In this document: piece by piece, positions 1 to 8,704 of the stretch
How the letters are laid out: every line of letters starts with the position of its first letter
Position numbering within the stretch: position 1 is the first letter of the stretch
Assembly: GCF_039544105.1 (NCBI RefSeq)
Contig: NZ_BAABLA010000025.1
Strand: one strand, 5' to 3'
DNA: 64,000 bases
Source of the DNA: Haloechinothrix_A salitolerans
GTDB taxonomy: Bacteria > Actinomycetota > Actinomycetes > Mycobacteriales > Pseudonocardiaceae
Notes under the pieces: model-generated
What the model saw: the letters and a program-made list of their open reading frames with translations, nothing else
What the model was told of the DNA's origin: nothing
Databases searched by the model: none
Position numbers and translations under genes: made by a program

Positions 1-81
1 ACAGTTCGACGCTGTCCCACCAGGCCCCGAGCTCACCAAGCACACCTCAAGCGTAGTCCCCGGAAGCGGGCTCGCGTCGTC

Positions 82-87
82 TACGGT
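82..87 (+). promoter_or_regulatory. -10 hexamer of a probable leaderless promoter
   Basis: TACGGT fits the actinobacterial -10 pattern TAnnnT and ends 7 nt before the ATG at 95. There is no Shine-Dalgarno sequence in between. The same arrangement recurs at many genes in this window, which favours the ATG at 95 over the GTG at 86 that overlaps the hexamer. Confidence 0.45.
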
Positions 88-94
88 GTCTTCT

Positions 95-1060
95 ATGTTC
101 GCTGTCTACGCTTCTGAGCCCAACGCTGACGACCCGCTCGCCTCACTCGCCGTCGGTGACCGCCCCGAACCGGACGTCCCGGACGGCTGGGTCACGGTGA
201 ACGTGAAGGCCGCGAGCCTCAACATGCACGACATCTGGACGCTGCGAGGCGTCGGCATCAAGCCGGACCAGTTCCCCATGATCCTCGGCTGCGACGGTGC
301 CGGGGTGCTCGACGACGGCACCGAGGTGGTGCTGCACTCCGTCATCGGCGACCCGGAATGGCGCGGTGAGGAGACACTCGATCCGAAACGCACGCTGCTC
401 ACCGAGAAGTACCAGGGCACGTTCGCCGACAAGGTCGTCGTGCCGAAGCGCAACGCGATCGGCAAACCCGCCGAGATGTCGTTCGCCGAGGGCGCGATCA
501 TGGGCACGGCATGGCTGACGGCGTACCGGATGCTGTTCGTCAAGTCGGGCCTGCGACCTGGGCAGACGATGCTGGTGCAGGGCGCGTCCGGCGGCGTGTC
601 GACGGCGCTGGTGCAGCTCGGCCGCGCCGCTGGCATGCGCGTGTGGGTCACCGGGCGCAGCGAGGCCAAGCGGGACCTCGCGAAACAGCTCGGGGCGCAC
701 GAGACGTTCGAGTCCGGCGCCCGGCTGCCCGAACGGGTGGACGCCGTGTTCGAGACGGTCGGCAAGGCCACCTGGTCGCACTCGATGAAGTCGCTCAAAC
801 CGGGCGGCATCATCGTGGTATCCGGCTCGACCAGCGGCCCCGACCCGAGCGCCGACCTGCAGCGGCTGTTCTTCCTGCAGCTGCGGGTGGTCGGCTCCAC
901 CATGGGCACCCGCGACGAGCTGGCGAGTCTGCTGGAGTTCGTCCGACTTGCCGGAATTCGCCCGCAGATCGGCACTGAGCTGCCGCTCTCGGAGGCCAAG
1001 GAAGGCTTCCGCACCATGCTCGAGGGCGACACGGCGGGTAAAACGGTGTTCACGCTGTAG
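95..1060 (+). CDS. MDR-family alcohol dehydrogenase / quinone oxidoreductase-like protein
   Basis: A 321-residue medium-chain dehydrogenase/reductase. The N-terminal half has the GroES-like fold signature (VKAASLNMHDIWTLRG, then GCDGAGV), and the C-terminal half has a Rossmann nucleotide site (QGASGGVSTALVQLGRAAG) followed by TGRSEAKRD, a basic patch that suggests NADPH. The cysteine cluster and catalytic zinc ligands of true alcohol dehydrogenases are missing, so zinc-independent quinone or enone reduction is more likely than alcohol oxidation. The substrate cannot be told. ATG at 95 is chosen because a TAnnnT hexamer lies 7 nt upstream; a GTG at 86 is in frame. It stands alone, with no operon partner visible upstream. 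Confidence 0.85.
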   Translation: MFAVYASEPNADDPLASLAVGDRPEPDVPDGWVTVNVKAASLNMHDIWTLRGVGIKPDQFPMILGCDGAGVLDDGTEVVLHSVIGDPEWRGEETLDPKRTLLTEKYQGTFADKVVVPKRNAIGKPAEMSFAEGAIMGTAWLTAYRMLFVKSGLRPGQTMLVQGASGGVSTALVQLGRAAGMRVWVTGRSEAKRDLAKQLGAHETFESGARLPERVDAVFETVGKATWSHSMKSLKPGGIIVVSGSTSGPDPSADLQRLFFLQLRVVGSTMGTRDELASLLEFVRLAGIRPQIGTELPLSEAKEGFRTMLEGDTAGKTVFTL

Positions 1061-1181
1061 GCCCGAACGGAGCAGCCGGGTCGCTCGTTGAGACCATACT
1101 CAACGCAGGTCACGGTGGGCGGAGCGTTCCGATGCTGGTTTGTGATCGCGTTTCGTAGGCATAAAACAGGTCGTTTCTGTT

Positions 1182-1187
1182 TAACCT
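1182..1187 (+). promoter_or_regulatory. -10 hexamer of a probable leaderless promoter
   Basis: TAACCT ends 6 nt before the ATG at 1194, too close for a leader with a ribosome binding site. No Shine-Dalgarno sequence is visible. Confidence 0.5.
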
Positions 1188-1193
1188 GGATCT

Positions 1194-2213
1194 ATGACGA
1201 CCGCATCGGAGCGGCCCACGACGCCGAACGGCGCCCCGCAGGCACGCGGGGCGACCGTCCGCGTCCGGCACCGGCGTTTCGCGGGCGTGCGCACCCGCGT
1301 GTTGGAGGTCGGGCCGCGGCGCGAGCGTGCCCGTAAGACCCGGCGCGGCAGGACCCTGCCAGGGTCACCGTCCCGGCCCCGTTTCGTGCTGTTCCACGGG
1401 TACTGCGACAGCGCCGACACCTGGACGTCGCTGCTGCACCAGTTGGCCGAAGAAGGCCAGTCGGCCATCGCGATCGACCTGCCCGGCTTCGGTGAGGCCG
1501 ACGAACTGCACGACGGCGCCATCCTGCCGCAGCTGGACGCCTTCGTGAGCGCGGTCGTCAAGGACCAGGCCGCCCACGGCGAGGTCGTGCTGGTCGGCAA
1601 CTCGCTCGGCGGCACGGTCAGCCTGCGCGCCGCGCAGAACCACTGGCTGCCGATCGCGGGCGTCACCTCGATCGCCGCGCCAGGGTTCTCCGACACCTGG
1701 CTGGTGCGCGCCGTCCGAAAGTACCCGCTGCCGCTACGGCTGTACGCCTCACTGCCGCTCCCGGTGCCGGGCAAGGTGATCCGTACGGTCGCCGACAGCG
1801 TCATCCCCCGGTTGCTGTACGCGACGCCGAGGTCGAGCGACGACGAGCACGTGCGGCGCTTCCTGTCGTTGTTCCCGGACCACCGATCGACGAAGTGGCG
1901 GCTCGCCCAGGCGCGCAAGCTCGTCGAGGAATTGGACGACTGCTACGAGCTGGACCGGATCACCGCGCCACTGCTGGTCGTGGCCTGTGGACGCGACCGC
2001 CTTGTCCGCGCGGCGGGCGGCACCATGCTGCACACCCTCGTCCCGCACAGCAGGCTGTTGGTGCGCGAGGACTGGGGACACTGCCCGCAGCTCGACCACG
2101 CCGAGGAGATTCACCAGCTGGTGAGCTATTTCGGCGAGGGCTGCGCCCGCACGACGCGGCGCGGCACCCATGCCACTCAGCAGGCGGTCCGGCCGGACGC
2201 CGCGGCGAGCTAA
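1194..2213 (+). CDS. Alpha/beta-fold hydrolase
   Basis: A 339-residue alpha/beta hydrolase. Seen: the oxyanion-hole region FHGYCDSADTW, the nucleophile elbow GNSLGG (serine in G-x-S-x-G), an acid-residue segment CGRDRLV, and a late histidine in GHCPQLDHAEE. Together these make a complete Ser-Asp-His triad. The N-terminal ~50 residues are basic and low in complexity, and there is no signal peptide, so it is probably cytoplasmic. The substrate is unknown; the closest general group is the esterase/epoxide hydrolase-like lineage. The ATG is preceded by TAACCT with a 6-nt gap, which suggests a leaderless transcript. It converges on lepA across a strong shared terminator. Confidence 0.85.
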   Translation: MTTASERPTTPNGAPQARGATVRVRHRRFAGVRTRVLEVGPRRERARKTRRGRTLPGSPSRPRFVLFHGYCDSADTWTSLLHQLAEEGQSAIAIDLPGFGEADELHDGAILPQLDAFVSAVVKDQAAHGEVVLVGNSLGGTVSLRAAQNHWLPIAGVTSIAAPGFSDTWLVRAVRKYPLPLRLYASLPLPVPGKVIRTVADSVIPRLLYATPRSSDDEHVRRFLSLFPDHRSTKWRLAQARKLVEELDDCYELDRITAPLLVVACGRDRLVRAAGGTMLHTLVPHSRLLVREDWGHCPQLDHAEEIHQLVSYFGEGCARTTRRGTHATQQAVRPDAAAS

Positions 2214-2221
2214 CCGGTAAC

Positions 2222-2259
2222 GCGCGCGGTCACCGGGAACGTGACCGGTGGCCGCGCGC
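2222..2259. terminator. Bidirectional hairpin between hydrolase gene and lepA
   Basis: GCGCGCGG at 2222 pairs with CCGCGCGC at 2252, and CACCGG pairs with CCGGTG, with one T/G position and an 8-nt loop. The 15-position stem is followed by TATTTCTT on the plus strand. It fills the gap between two convergent genes and can serve both. Confidence 0.65.
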
Positions 2260-4109
2260 TATTTCTTGCCCTTCCCCTTGTCCGCGGGGGCGTCGGCGGA
2301 GAGCGCCGCGACGAAGGCTTCCTGCGGGACCTCGACCCTGCCGACGGTCTTCATCCGCTTCTTGCCTTCCTTCTGCTTCTCGAGCAGCTTGCGCTTCCGG
2401 GAGATGTCACCGCCGTAGCACTTGGCCAGGACGTCCTTGCGGATCGCGCGGATGGTCTCGCGCGCGATGATCCGCGAGCCGATGGCGGCCTGGATCGGCA
2501 CCTCGAACTGCTGCCGCGGAATCAGTTCCCGCAGCCGGGTGGCCATCTTCGTCCCATACGCGTAGGCGTGGTCCTTGTGCACGATCGCGGAGAACGCGTC
2601 GACAGGTTCGCCCTGCAACAGGATGTCCACCTTGACCAGCTCGGACGCCTGCTCGCCCGCCTCCTCGTAGTCCAGCGACGCGTAACCACGGGTACGGGAC
2701 TTCAGTGAGTCGAAAAAGTCGAAGATGATCTCTCCGAGCGGCAGCTTGTAGCGCAGCTCGACCCGCTCCTCCGACAGGTAGTCCATGCCAAGCAGCTCGC
2801 CCCGTTTGCCCTGGCACAGCTCCATGATCGCGCCGATAAACTCCGAAGGCGCGATCACCGTGACCTTGCTGACCGGCTCGTGGACCTCGGCGATCTTGCT
2901 GGTCGCGGGCCAGTCGGAAGGGTTGGTCACCTCGAAGTCGGTGCCGTCCTCCAGGTAGACCTGGTAGACGACGTTGGGCGCGGTGGCGATCAGGTCGAGG
3001 TTGTACTCGCGCTCCAGCCTGGAGCGGGTGATCTCCAAGTGCAGGAGACCGAGGAACCCGCACCGGAAGCCGAAGCCAAGCGCGGCGGACGTCTCCGGCT
3101 CGAAGGTCAGCGAGGCGTCGTTGAGCTGCAGCTTCTCCAGCGCTTCCCGCAGCACCGGGTAGTCGGAGCCATCCACCGGGTACAGCCCGGAGTAGACCAT
3201 CGGCTGCGGCTCGCGGTAGCCGGGCAGCGGCTCGGTGGCACCGCGCTTCTCCCAGGTCACGGTGTCACCGACCTTGGACTGGCGGACGTCCTTGACGCCG
3301 GTGATCAAGTATCCGACCTCGCCGACGCCGAGTCCCTTGCTCGGCTTCGGTTCCGGCGAGATGATGCCGACCTCGAGCAGCTCGTGGGTGGCGTTCGTGG
3401 ACATCATCCTGATCCGCTGCCTCGGCGTGATCTGCCCGTCGACCACCCGGATGTAGGTGACGACGCCCCGGTAGGTGTCGTAGACCGAGTCGAAGATCAT
3501 CGCGCGGGCCGGTACGTCGGCCTGGCCCTCCGGCGGCGGCACCTGCTTGACGATCTCGTCCAGCAGCTCCCGCACGCCGTCGCCGGTCTTGGCCGACACC
3601 CGAAGCACGTCGGACTGGTCGCATCCGATGATGTGGGACAGCTCGGCGGCGTACTTGTCCGGCTCCGCGGCGGGCAGGTCGATCTTGTTCAGTACCGGGA
3701 TGATGTGGAGGTCCTTCTCCAGCGCCAGGTACAGGTTCGCCAGCGTCTGCGCCTCGATGCCCTGCGCCGCGTCGACCAGCAGGATCGCGCCCTCACACGC
3801 CGCGAGCGCGCGGGAGACCTCGTAGGTGAAGTCGACGTGACCGGGGGTGTCGATCAGGTGCAGCACGTGGTCCTGCCCGTCGACGGCCCACGGCAACCGC
3901 ACGTTCTGCGCCTTGATGGTGATGCCGCGTTCCCGCTCGATGTCCATCCGGTCCAGATATTGCGCCCGGTAGTCACGCGCTTCGAGAACGCCGGTGAGCT
4001 GCAACATCCGGTCGGCAAGCGTTGACTTGCCGTGGTCGATGTGCGCGATGATGCAGAAGTTGCGGATCTGCTCCGGCGGGGTAAACGTCGTATCGGCGAA
4101 CGTGCTCAC
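2259..4109 (-). CDS. lepA: Elongation factor 4 (LepA), back-translocating GTPase
   Basis: A 616-residue translational GTPase of normal LepA length. Seen: the G1 P-loop AHIDHGKSTLADRM, switch region RERGITI, G3 DTPGHVDF and G4 NKIDLP, then the EF-G-like domains and the LepA-specific C-terminus (CYGGDISRKRKLLEKQKEGKKRMK). LepA acts on the ribosome and is linked to 30S biogenesis and back-translocation under stress (family knowledge). The start is a GTG at 4109 with no strong ribosome binding site. In many actinobacteria lepA, rpsT and holA are near neighbours; here a secretion-type cluster and two enzyme genes separate lepA from rpsT. Confidence 0.97.
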   Translation of the reverse strand: MSTFADTTFTPPEQIRNFCIIAHIDHGKSTLADRMLQLTGVLEARDYRAQYLDRMDIERERGITIKAQNVRLPWAVDGQDHVLHLIDTPGHVDFTYEVSRALAACEGAILLVDAAQGIEAQTLANLYLALEKDLHIIPVLNKIDLPAAEPDKYAAELSHIIGCDQSDVLRVSAKTGDGVRELLDEIVKQVPPPEGQADVPARAMIFDSVYDTYRGVVTYIRVVDGQITPRQRIRMMSTNATHELLEVGIISPEPKPSKGLGVGEVGYLITGVKDVRQSKVGDTVTWEKRGATEPLPGYREPQPMVYSGLYPVDGSDYPVLREALEKLQLNDASLTFEPETSAALGFGFRCGFLGLLHLEITRSRLEREYNLDLIATAPNVVYQVYLEDGTDFEVTNPSDWPATSKIAEVHEPVSKVTVIAPSEFIGAIMELCQGKRGELLGMDYLSEERVELRYKLPLGEIIFDFFDSLKSRTRGYASLDYEEAGEQASELVKVDILLQGEPVDAFSAIVHKDHAYAYGTKMATRLRELIPRQQFEVPIQAAIGSRIIARETIRAIRKDVLAKCYGGDISRKRKLLEKQKEGKKRMKTVGRVEVPQEAFVAALSADAPADKGKGKK

Positions 4110-4221
4110 TCAGCGTGGTCCTCTGACTGGTCTGCGGGTGCACCGCCTATCGTCCCATGCCGCCGCCCGCGGCTGGTCAGGTGGCGGCGGGCAGGGTGTG
4201 GCAGCGCACCCGCGGAGCCGG

Positions 4222-5310
4222 TCATGTGCCCTGCTGGGATCGCTCCTCTTCCTGCTTCTCCGCTTCCATCTTGCCGAGCTCGGTCTGGTAGTTGTCGTCC
4301 TGATTTACCTCATCATTGAGCGTGCCCTTAATGACTCCCACGCCCAGCGCATCCGAGTTGAACGTATCGGCGAATCCGTCGTTGCCACGCATTCCCAGGT
4401 ACTTCTCATCGATTCGGCCAGCCGCATCTCGGACGCTGTCCGGCAGGACCCTGCCGACGGTGTTATCGGCGAAACCACGTTTGATTTGATCAGCTCGATT
4501 CATCACCGTCCGCGCGGCCTCGCCGTGACGACCCGCGGCCCTGCCCAGGTTCTGGGCGATGTCGTCGAATTTCCGGGCTGTCCTCCCCAGCGCCTGTACG
4601 GCACCACGCAGGTGCGAGAACTTGTTCAAGATCTCGGCGAGCTTGGTCATCAGCTTCGATATCTTGCTCGCGATCTTGCCCGCGGTCGCCGCGCCCCGTG
4701 CCACCGCGTAACCGGTGAAAGCGGCGATGGAGCCACCGAACGTAGCCCAACTGGTAGCCAGCGCGGATGCCGCCGCGATAACGAGTTCGGCGACGACGTC
4801 CGCGATCAGGTCGCGAATGATGCCTCGTACGGTCGCCACCAGCACACCCGAGTTCTGGATCGCGGCCGACACCGACCGCGCGGCGGATTCCAGCGACTCG
4901 AGTTGTGCGGCGACGCCGTCGGCCAGTTTCCGGTAGGCGTCCGCCGCATCGCCTTGCCAGCTGACGGTCTCTCGCCGTACTGCCTCTCGGAAACTCTCTG
5001 CGACCTCGACGACCTCACTCTTGACCTCTTCACCCCAGGTGATCGCCACCCGCGTGACGGCACTGGGATCGCCCGCGAGCGCGTCGAGTGGCTCCTTGAG
5101 AAAGTCCAGATGCTCGATAAGCCAGCCAATCCCGGCTGACAGCAGTCCACTCAGCGGATTCGCGACGAAACCGAGCGCATCAAGTCCCAGACTCAGGCCG
5201 TCCACAGCCAAGTCTCCTGGGTTGTTCAGGCCATTGGCTGCCGCCTCGACGTCCACGCGTGTCTCATTGAGCGTGTCAAAGATGCCTGCCCCCGCTGTCG
5301 CTTCCGGCAT
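4222..5310 (-). CDS. WXG-motif helical protein, probable type VII secretion substrate
   Basis: A 362-residue mostly helical protein. Residues ~85-160 resemble a WXG100 helical hairpin with SWQG at the turn (W118, G120) followed by DAADAYRKLADGVAAQLESL. Residues ~165-215 are hydrophobic (DVVAELVIAAASALATSWATFGGS and onward) and could insert in a membrane. The C-terminus ends in a charged EKQEEER stretch. No known toxin catalytic motif is recognisable. Its ATG overlaps the preceding stop by 1 nt (TAATG), so translation is coupled to the EspC-like gene. By position and WXG feature it is inferred to be exported by an ESX/type VII system encoded elsewhere. Confidence 0.75.
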   Translation of the reverse strand: MPEATAGAGIFDTLNETRVDVEAAANGLNNPGDLAVDGLSLGLDALGFVANPLSGLLSAGIGWLIEHLDFLKEPLDALAGDPSAVTRVAITWGEEVKSEVVEVAESFREAVRRETVSWQGDAADAYRKLADGVAAQLESLESAARSVSAAIQNSGVLVATVRGIIRDLIADVVAELVIAAASALATSWATFGGSIAAFTGYAVARGAATAGKIASKISKLMTKLAEILNKFSHLRGAVQALGRTARKFDDIAQNLGRAAGRHGEAARTVMNRADQIKRGFADNTVGRVLPDSVRDAAGRIDEKYLGMRGNDGFADTFNSDALGVGVIKGTLNDEVNQDDNYQTELGKMEAEKQEEERSQQGT

Positions 5311-5627
5311 TACCTGAGCCCCCTCGCCTTCGCCTCATAATCCTTCGCGGAGGCTTCTTCCATCCGTTCGTACGCCTCAGCGCAGGTCTTCACCGCCTTA
5401 GACAGCGACGTCAATCCCGCCGCGTAGTCCCTCATCGACTCCCCCGCCGCGGCGATTTCCTCACGAGCCCCGCCGCTGAAGAACTGACCGATAATGCCGT
5501 AGGTGTCGACGCCAAGCTCGACGCCAGTGCCCTTGTCAGCAGCTTTCCGAAGTCGCTCGCTGAGTTTGTCCACCGTGCCAGCGTGCGTTGCCAGGTCTTC
5601 CGGTTCGACCTTGTATCCGTCCCCCAT
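5310..5627 (-). CDS. EspC-like type VII secretion-associated small protein
   Basis: A 105-residue helical protein that begins MGDGYKVEPEDLATHAGTVD. It resembles the EspC/ESX-secretion-associated family: VEPEDL-x-xHA near the start, a G-rich turn in the middle (YGIIGQFFSGGAREE), and a long second helix ending in YERMEEASAKDYEAKARG. Such proteins are usually encoded next to, and probably exported with, larger WXG partners. It overlaps the downstream WXG gene by one base and lies 3 nt after the YbaB-type gene, so all three form one operon. No enzymatic motif is present. Confidence 0.7.
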   Translation of the reverse strand: MGDGYKVEPEDLATHAGTVDKLSERLRKAADKGTGVELGVDTYGIIGQFFSGGAREEIAAAGESMRDYAAGLTSLSKAVKTCAEAYERMEEASAKDYEAKARGLR

Positions 5628-5630
5628 GCC

Positions 5631-6083
5631 TCACCTCGTGAACGGGCGGTTGAAGCCCTCGTCGTCATCGTCGAAGTCGTCGTCATCACGCCGGTGCCGG
5701 GCGCTCTCGGCATCGTCATCCGCCGGTGCGAACGAGGCATTGATCTGCTCTCGCAGGAAATCCATGGCGTCCGACTCGCCCACCAGCGGCCGCAGCGCTT
5801 CCTGGGTCTGCGCGGCCGCGTTGGCGTGGGCCGACTGAACGGTCTGGGTAATGGTATCGGCGAGGCGCTCATGACCGAGCCGCATCGCCTCAGCAGACAG
5901 ATCCAGCTTCTCGAGACGTCCCCCAGGCGCCAGCACGACCGAAACGCTTCCGTCCGCGCTGGATGCTTGAGCTCGCGCGGAGTTGATCTGCTCCTGTACC
6001 TGTTCGGCTCGCCGTTGAATGTCCTCGACGCGGCGGGTGTAGTCCGTTACCCATCGCTGCGCGTCATCGAAGCCGGGCTGCAT
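5631..6083 (-). CDS. YbaB/EbfC-family nucleoid-associated protein
   Basis: A 150-residue protein with the YbaB/EbfC layout: a helical N-terminus with repeated Q/E/R residues (VEDIQRRAEQVQEQINSARA), a short beta region with GSVSVVLAPGGRLEKLDLS, then a helix pair. The last 40 residues are a very acidic, disordered tail (RRDDDDFDDDDEG). YbaB proteins bind DNA as dimers; actinobacterial members often sit in WXG/EspC gene clusters, as here. Its role in such clusters is not settled. The acidic tail is longer than in the single-copy recR-linked YbaB. It lies 33 nt after the membrane protein gene, in the same direction. Confidence 0.7.
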   Translation of the reverse strand: MQPGFDDAQRWVTDYTRRVEDIQRRAEQVQEQINSARAQASSADGSVSVVLAPGGRLEKLDLSAEAMRLGHERLADTITQTVQSAHANAAAQTQEALRPLVGESDAMDFLREQINASFAPADDDAESARHRRDDDDFDDDDEGFNRPFTR

Positions 6084-6116
6084 TCCCCTGTGTCTCCTTC
6101 CAGATTCTTCAGTGGC

Positions 6117-7409
6117 CTACGACTTGGCGGCGCTGGCGTTGGTTCCATCGGATCGAGCGATCTCTTCGTGGATCGCCAATAGCCTGCTAAGCCGGTCGTA
6201 CTTTGGTTCCACCGTGACCAGCAGAATCGCCCCCAGCAGAGCTAGCACGATCGCATCACGCAAACCCGCGATCATGACAACCATCGGTGCTCCGCTGGGA
6301 AGCTGTGCGAACGCATGGAGCCCCGCGAATGCGGCCAGCCCTAGCACGATGACCGCCAACACGACCCCGCGCTGATACGCCCCGCGCCTGCCGTCGGCCA
6401 TCCGGCGCAGCATCTCATTACCTTGTTTTCGCGAGAGGTTGCCTTGCTTGGCGAGGAATGGCATTCCATACCGGACGATCCGAGCCGAGGATGTCCGTAG
6501 TTGCGACGTCATCCAGAACAACAATGCCGCGACACCAGCGCCCACGATCGCGACACCAAAATGCGGAACAACACCAAGTCCGTCCGGACCCACCAACCAC
6601 GCGCGCGCGATCTCCGGCCACGGCGACACGAAATCGATCGCGCGCGGCGCGTCAGCACGAGGGATCGACGTGAACACGTGCAGTGCTATGGCCAGACAAC
6701 ACAGCGCGCTGACCAGCTTCACACGGAGCTCACGCCGGAACTTTGGCACGTTCGCCATGTCCGCGTCAGTGACCGGCCAGCTACCTTTCGCGCGATCGTA
6801 CCGACCGAGTTCGCGGCCAGCGTTCTCGTTCATCGTCCGCCACACACCCCGACCAGGACTGGCGACGCCGAACGCCCGATGCCTTGGCCGGACCACCCAG
6901 TAAGCATTCATGGCGGCGGCGAACAGCGCGAAGACGCCGAGAAGACCCAGCACCGTGGCGCTGACGATCCCGGCCGTGACCCACTTCGCGCTGTCGTTCA
7001 CGCCAGGCTCGCTGGAGATAGGTCTGCCACGACCGCCTGTTTCCGGAAGTTCTGGCTCGAACACGGGCACCGCCTGACCACGGTGCTCCGGACTCAACTG
7101 CCCAGCGGGAAACCACTCACGGCTCGTACTTCCGTCATCCCAGGTGACATCAGCCTGGCAGCGGTAGAAGTAGCCCAAACCGGACGCGCTCACGGGGCCT
7201 CTTTGGATGCATTCCCGCACCTCCGCGGTGCCCGTCGCATGGGCCTCTGGACCGCCTGACGAAGCATCGGCCACCGTCATCACGGTCAATGCCCCCAGCA
7301 GGCTGAATCCGCCAAGAAGCAGGGCACCGACACATCGAAGTAGGTAGCGCGACCGTGTGCGCTGCTTCGACCGCTCCCAGGTGTGATCGCTCTCCCCTGT
7401 GTTCACCAC
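6117..7409 (-). CDS. Polytopic membrane protein of the type VII-associated cluster
   Basis: A protein of about 430 residues with roughly five to six membrane segments: one near the N-terminus (CVGALLLGGFSLLGALTVM), an exported-looking domain with cysteines (VRECIQRGPV, YFYRCQADVTWDDGS), a second segment (WVTAGIVSATVLGLLGVFALF), and four more in the C-terminal half. No family is recognised. The start is uncertain: GTG at 7409 is chosen because GACACT lies 7 nt upstream, matching the leaderless spacing seen elsewhere, and reading further upstream adds unlikely arginine-rich sequence. It heads the operon containing the YbaB, EspC-like and WXG genes. Confidence 0.65.
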   Translation of the reverse strand: MVNTGESDHTWERSKQRTRSRYLLRCVGALLLGGFSLLGALTVMTVADASSGGPEAHATGTAEVRECIQRGPVSASGLGYFYRCQADVTWDDGSTSREWFPAGQLSPEHRGQAVPVFEPELPETGGRGRPISSEPGVNDSAKWVTAGIVSATVLGLLGVFALFAAAMNAYWVVRPRHRAFGVASPGRGVWRTMNENAGRELGRYDRAKGSWPVTDADMANVPKFRRELRVKLVSALCCLAIALHVFTSIPRADAPRAIDFVSPWPEIARAWLVGPDGLGVVPHFGVAIVGAGVAALLFWMTSQLRTSSARIVRYGMPFLAKQGNLSRKQGNEMLRRMADGRRGAYQRGVVLAVIVLGLAAFAGLHAFAQLPSGAPMVVMIAGLRDAIVLALLGAILLVTVEPKYDRLSRLLAIHEEIARSDGTNASAAKS

Positions 7410-7501
7410 GGCGAGCAGTGTCTCAGACCCTGATATGGCGCGCGGCTGAATCAGGGCGATTCCCCGATGCGGTGCCTCACCAGCGGTGATGTGCTCGGGA
7501 C

Positions 7502-8092
7502 ATGAGCCAATCCATCCTTGATCAAGCGTTCGGACATCCGAGCGGCGGACTCGGCCGGATCGGCGGCGCATTGATGGCACGGGGCAACGCGGCGACCGAG
7601 CGTCACGTGGTCGACGTCGCCGCGTTGGCCGAGACCGACATCGTGCTCGTGCTCGGTCCAGGTCCTGGTGTCGGACTGCGCGCCGCCGCAGAACGAGCGC
7701 GCCACACGACCGGCGTCGACCCGTCGGAGGACATGCTGCGCGCCTGCGTTGACCGGTGTCGTGACCTGGTGCATTCGGGCAAGGTCGGCGTCCGCGACGG
7801 TTCCGCGGAAGCGACCGGTGCCAGCGACGACGCCTTCGACGTCGTGCTGAGCGTCAACAACGTCCAGTTGTGGGACGACATCGCCGCGGGGTTGAAGGAG
7901 GTGCATCGGGTGCTGCGACCAGGTGGGCGGTTCGTGCTCTCGTCACACGACAAGTGGCTGCCCCTGCCACGGCAAGAACTCGTGGCTGAGGTGACGGCCG
8001 CTGGGCTCACCGACGTGCAGAGCTGGACCTGGCAGCCATCGGGCCTGCTGGCCTCGCTCGCGTTCCAACTCCGCGCCGCCAAGCCCACATAG
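7502..8092 (+). CDS. Class I SAM-dependent methyltransferase
   Basis: A 196-residue methyltransferase with SAM-binding motif I LVLGPGPGVGL, the acidic post-I residue in TTGVDPSEDMLRAC, motif II DDAFDVVLSVNNVQLW, and motif III VHRVLRPGGRFVLSSH. This is the UbiE/type-11 methyltransferase pattern. The fold is clear but the acceptor substrate is not. It is transcribed divergently from the membrane protein gene and converges on the VOC gene with a 29-nt gap. It has no partner gene that would suggest a pathway. Confidence 0.85.
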   Translation: MSQSILDQAFGHPSGGLGRIGGALMARGNAATERHVVDVAALAETDIVLVLGPGPGVGLRAAAERARHTTGVDPSEDMLRACVDRCRDLVHSGKVGVRDGSAEATGASDDAFDVVLSVNNVQLWDDIAAGLKEVHRVLRPGGRFVLSSHDKWLPLPRQELVAEVTAAGLTDVQSWTWQPSGLLASLAFQLRAAKPT

Positions 8093-8121
8093 CGCTGGTC
8101 AAGCGCCTTAACTGACGTTGC

Positions 8122-8496
8122 TCAGCGTGTGTCGACCCGAAGCGGATGCTCCTCAGGCACCTCGACGAGCACGATCCTGGTGCCGTCCGGGTCCGCGATC
8201 CACGCCTCGTGCAGTCCCCACGGCTCCTGCCTCGGCTCCCGCGTGATCGGCACACCGCGTTCCACCAACTCCGCGACGGTGTCCGGCAAGTCACGCACCT
8301 GGAGCCACAGCACGACGTCGCTACTGGGCTCCCCGCTACCCTGCCCGACGATCTCGAGGAAGCCGCCGCCCAGGAAGAACACCGTCCCACCAGGGAACTC
8401 TCGGTAGATCGCCAGCCCGAGCTGATCGGCGTAGAACTTCTTGCTGCGCTCCGGATCGCGCGGTTTGAGCAAGATCCGGCTGCTCAGTACCTCCAT
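8122..8496 (-). CDS. VOC (glyoxalase/bleomycin resistance-fold) family protein
   Basis: A 124-residue single vicinal-oxygen-chelate domain pair: it opens MEVLSSRILLKPRDPERSKKF, continues with YADQLGLAIYREFPGG, and has FLEIVG at mid-length and DPDGTRIVLVEVPEEHP near the end. The start at 8496 is set by a GGAGGTGG ribosome binding site just upstream; an in-frame ATG 42 nt earlier lacks one. The function may be metal-dependent lyase, dioxygenase or drug binding and cannot be assigned. It is a stand-alone gene. Confidence 0.8.
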   Translation of the reverse strand: MEVLSSRILLKPRDPERSKKFYADQLGLAIYREFPGGTVFFLGGGFLEIVGQGSGEPSSDVVLWLQVRDLPDTVAELVERGVPITREPRQEPWGLHEAWIADPDGTRIVLVEVPEEHPLRVDTR

Positions 8497-8704
8497 GCCA
8501 CCTCCATCACGCACATCTGGTCTCGTGCCTCTCATCAAGCGCGTTCCGTATCGCTCCTGGGTACCTCACCGCAGGACGGAACGCGACCGGTGCTACCGTG
8601 GATCGTCGTTGCCGTGTGGCATTCCGCCAGGGAGGAAGCCTGCATCAGCAGGGCCAGACAAACGCGGCGCGACATCCACCGAAGAGACATGAGGAGGCGG
8701 CCCC

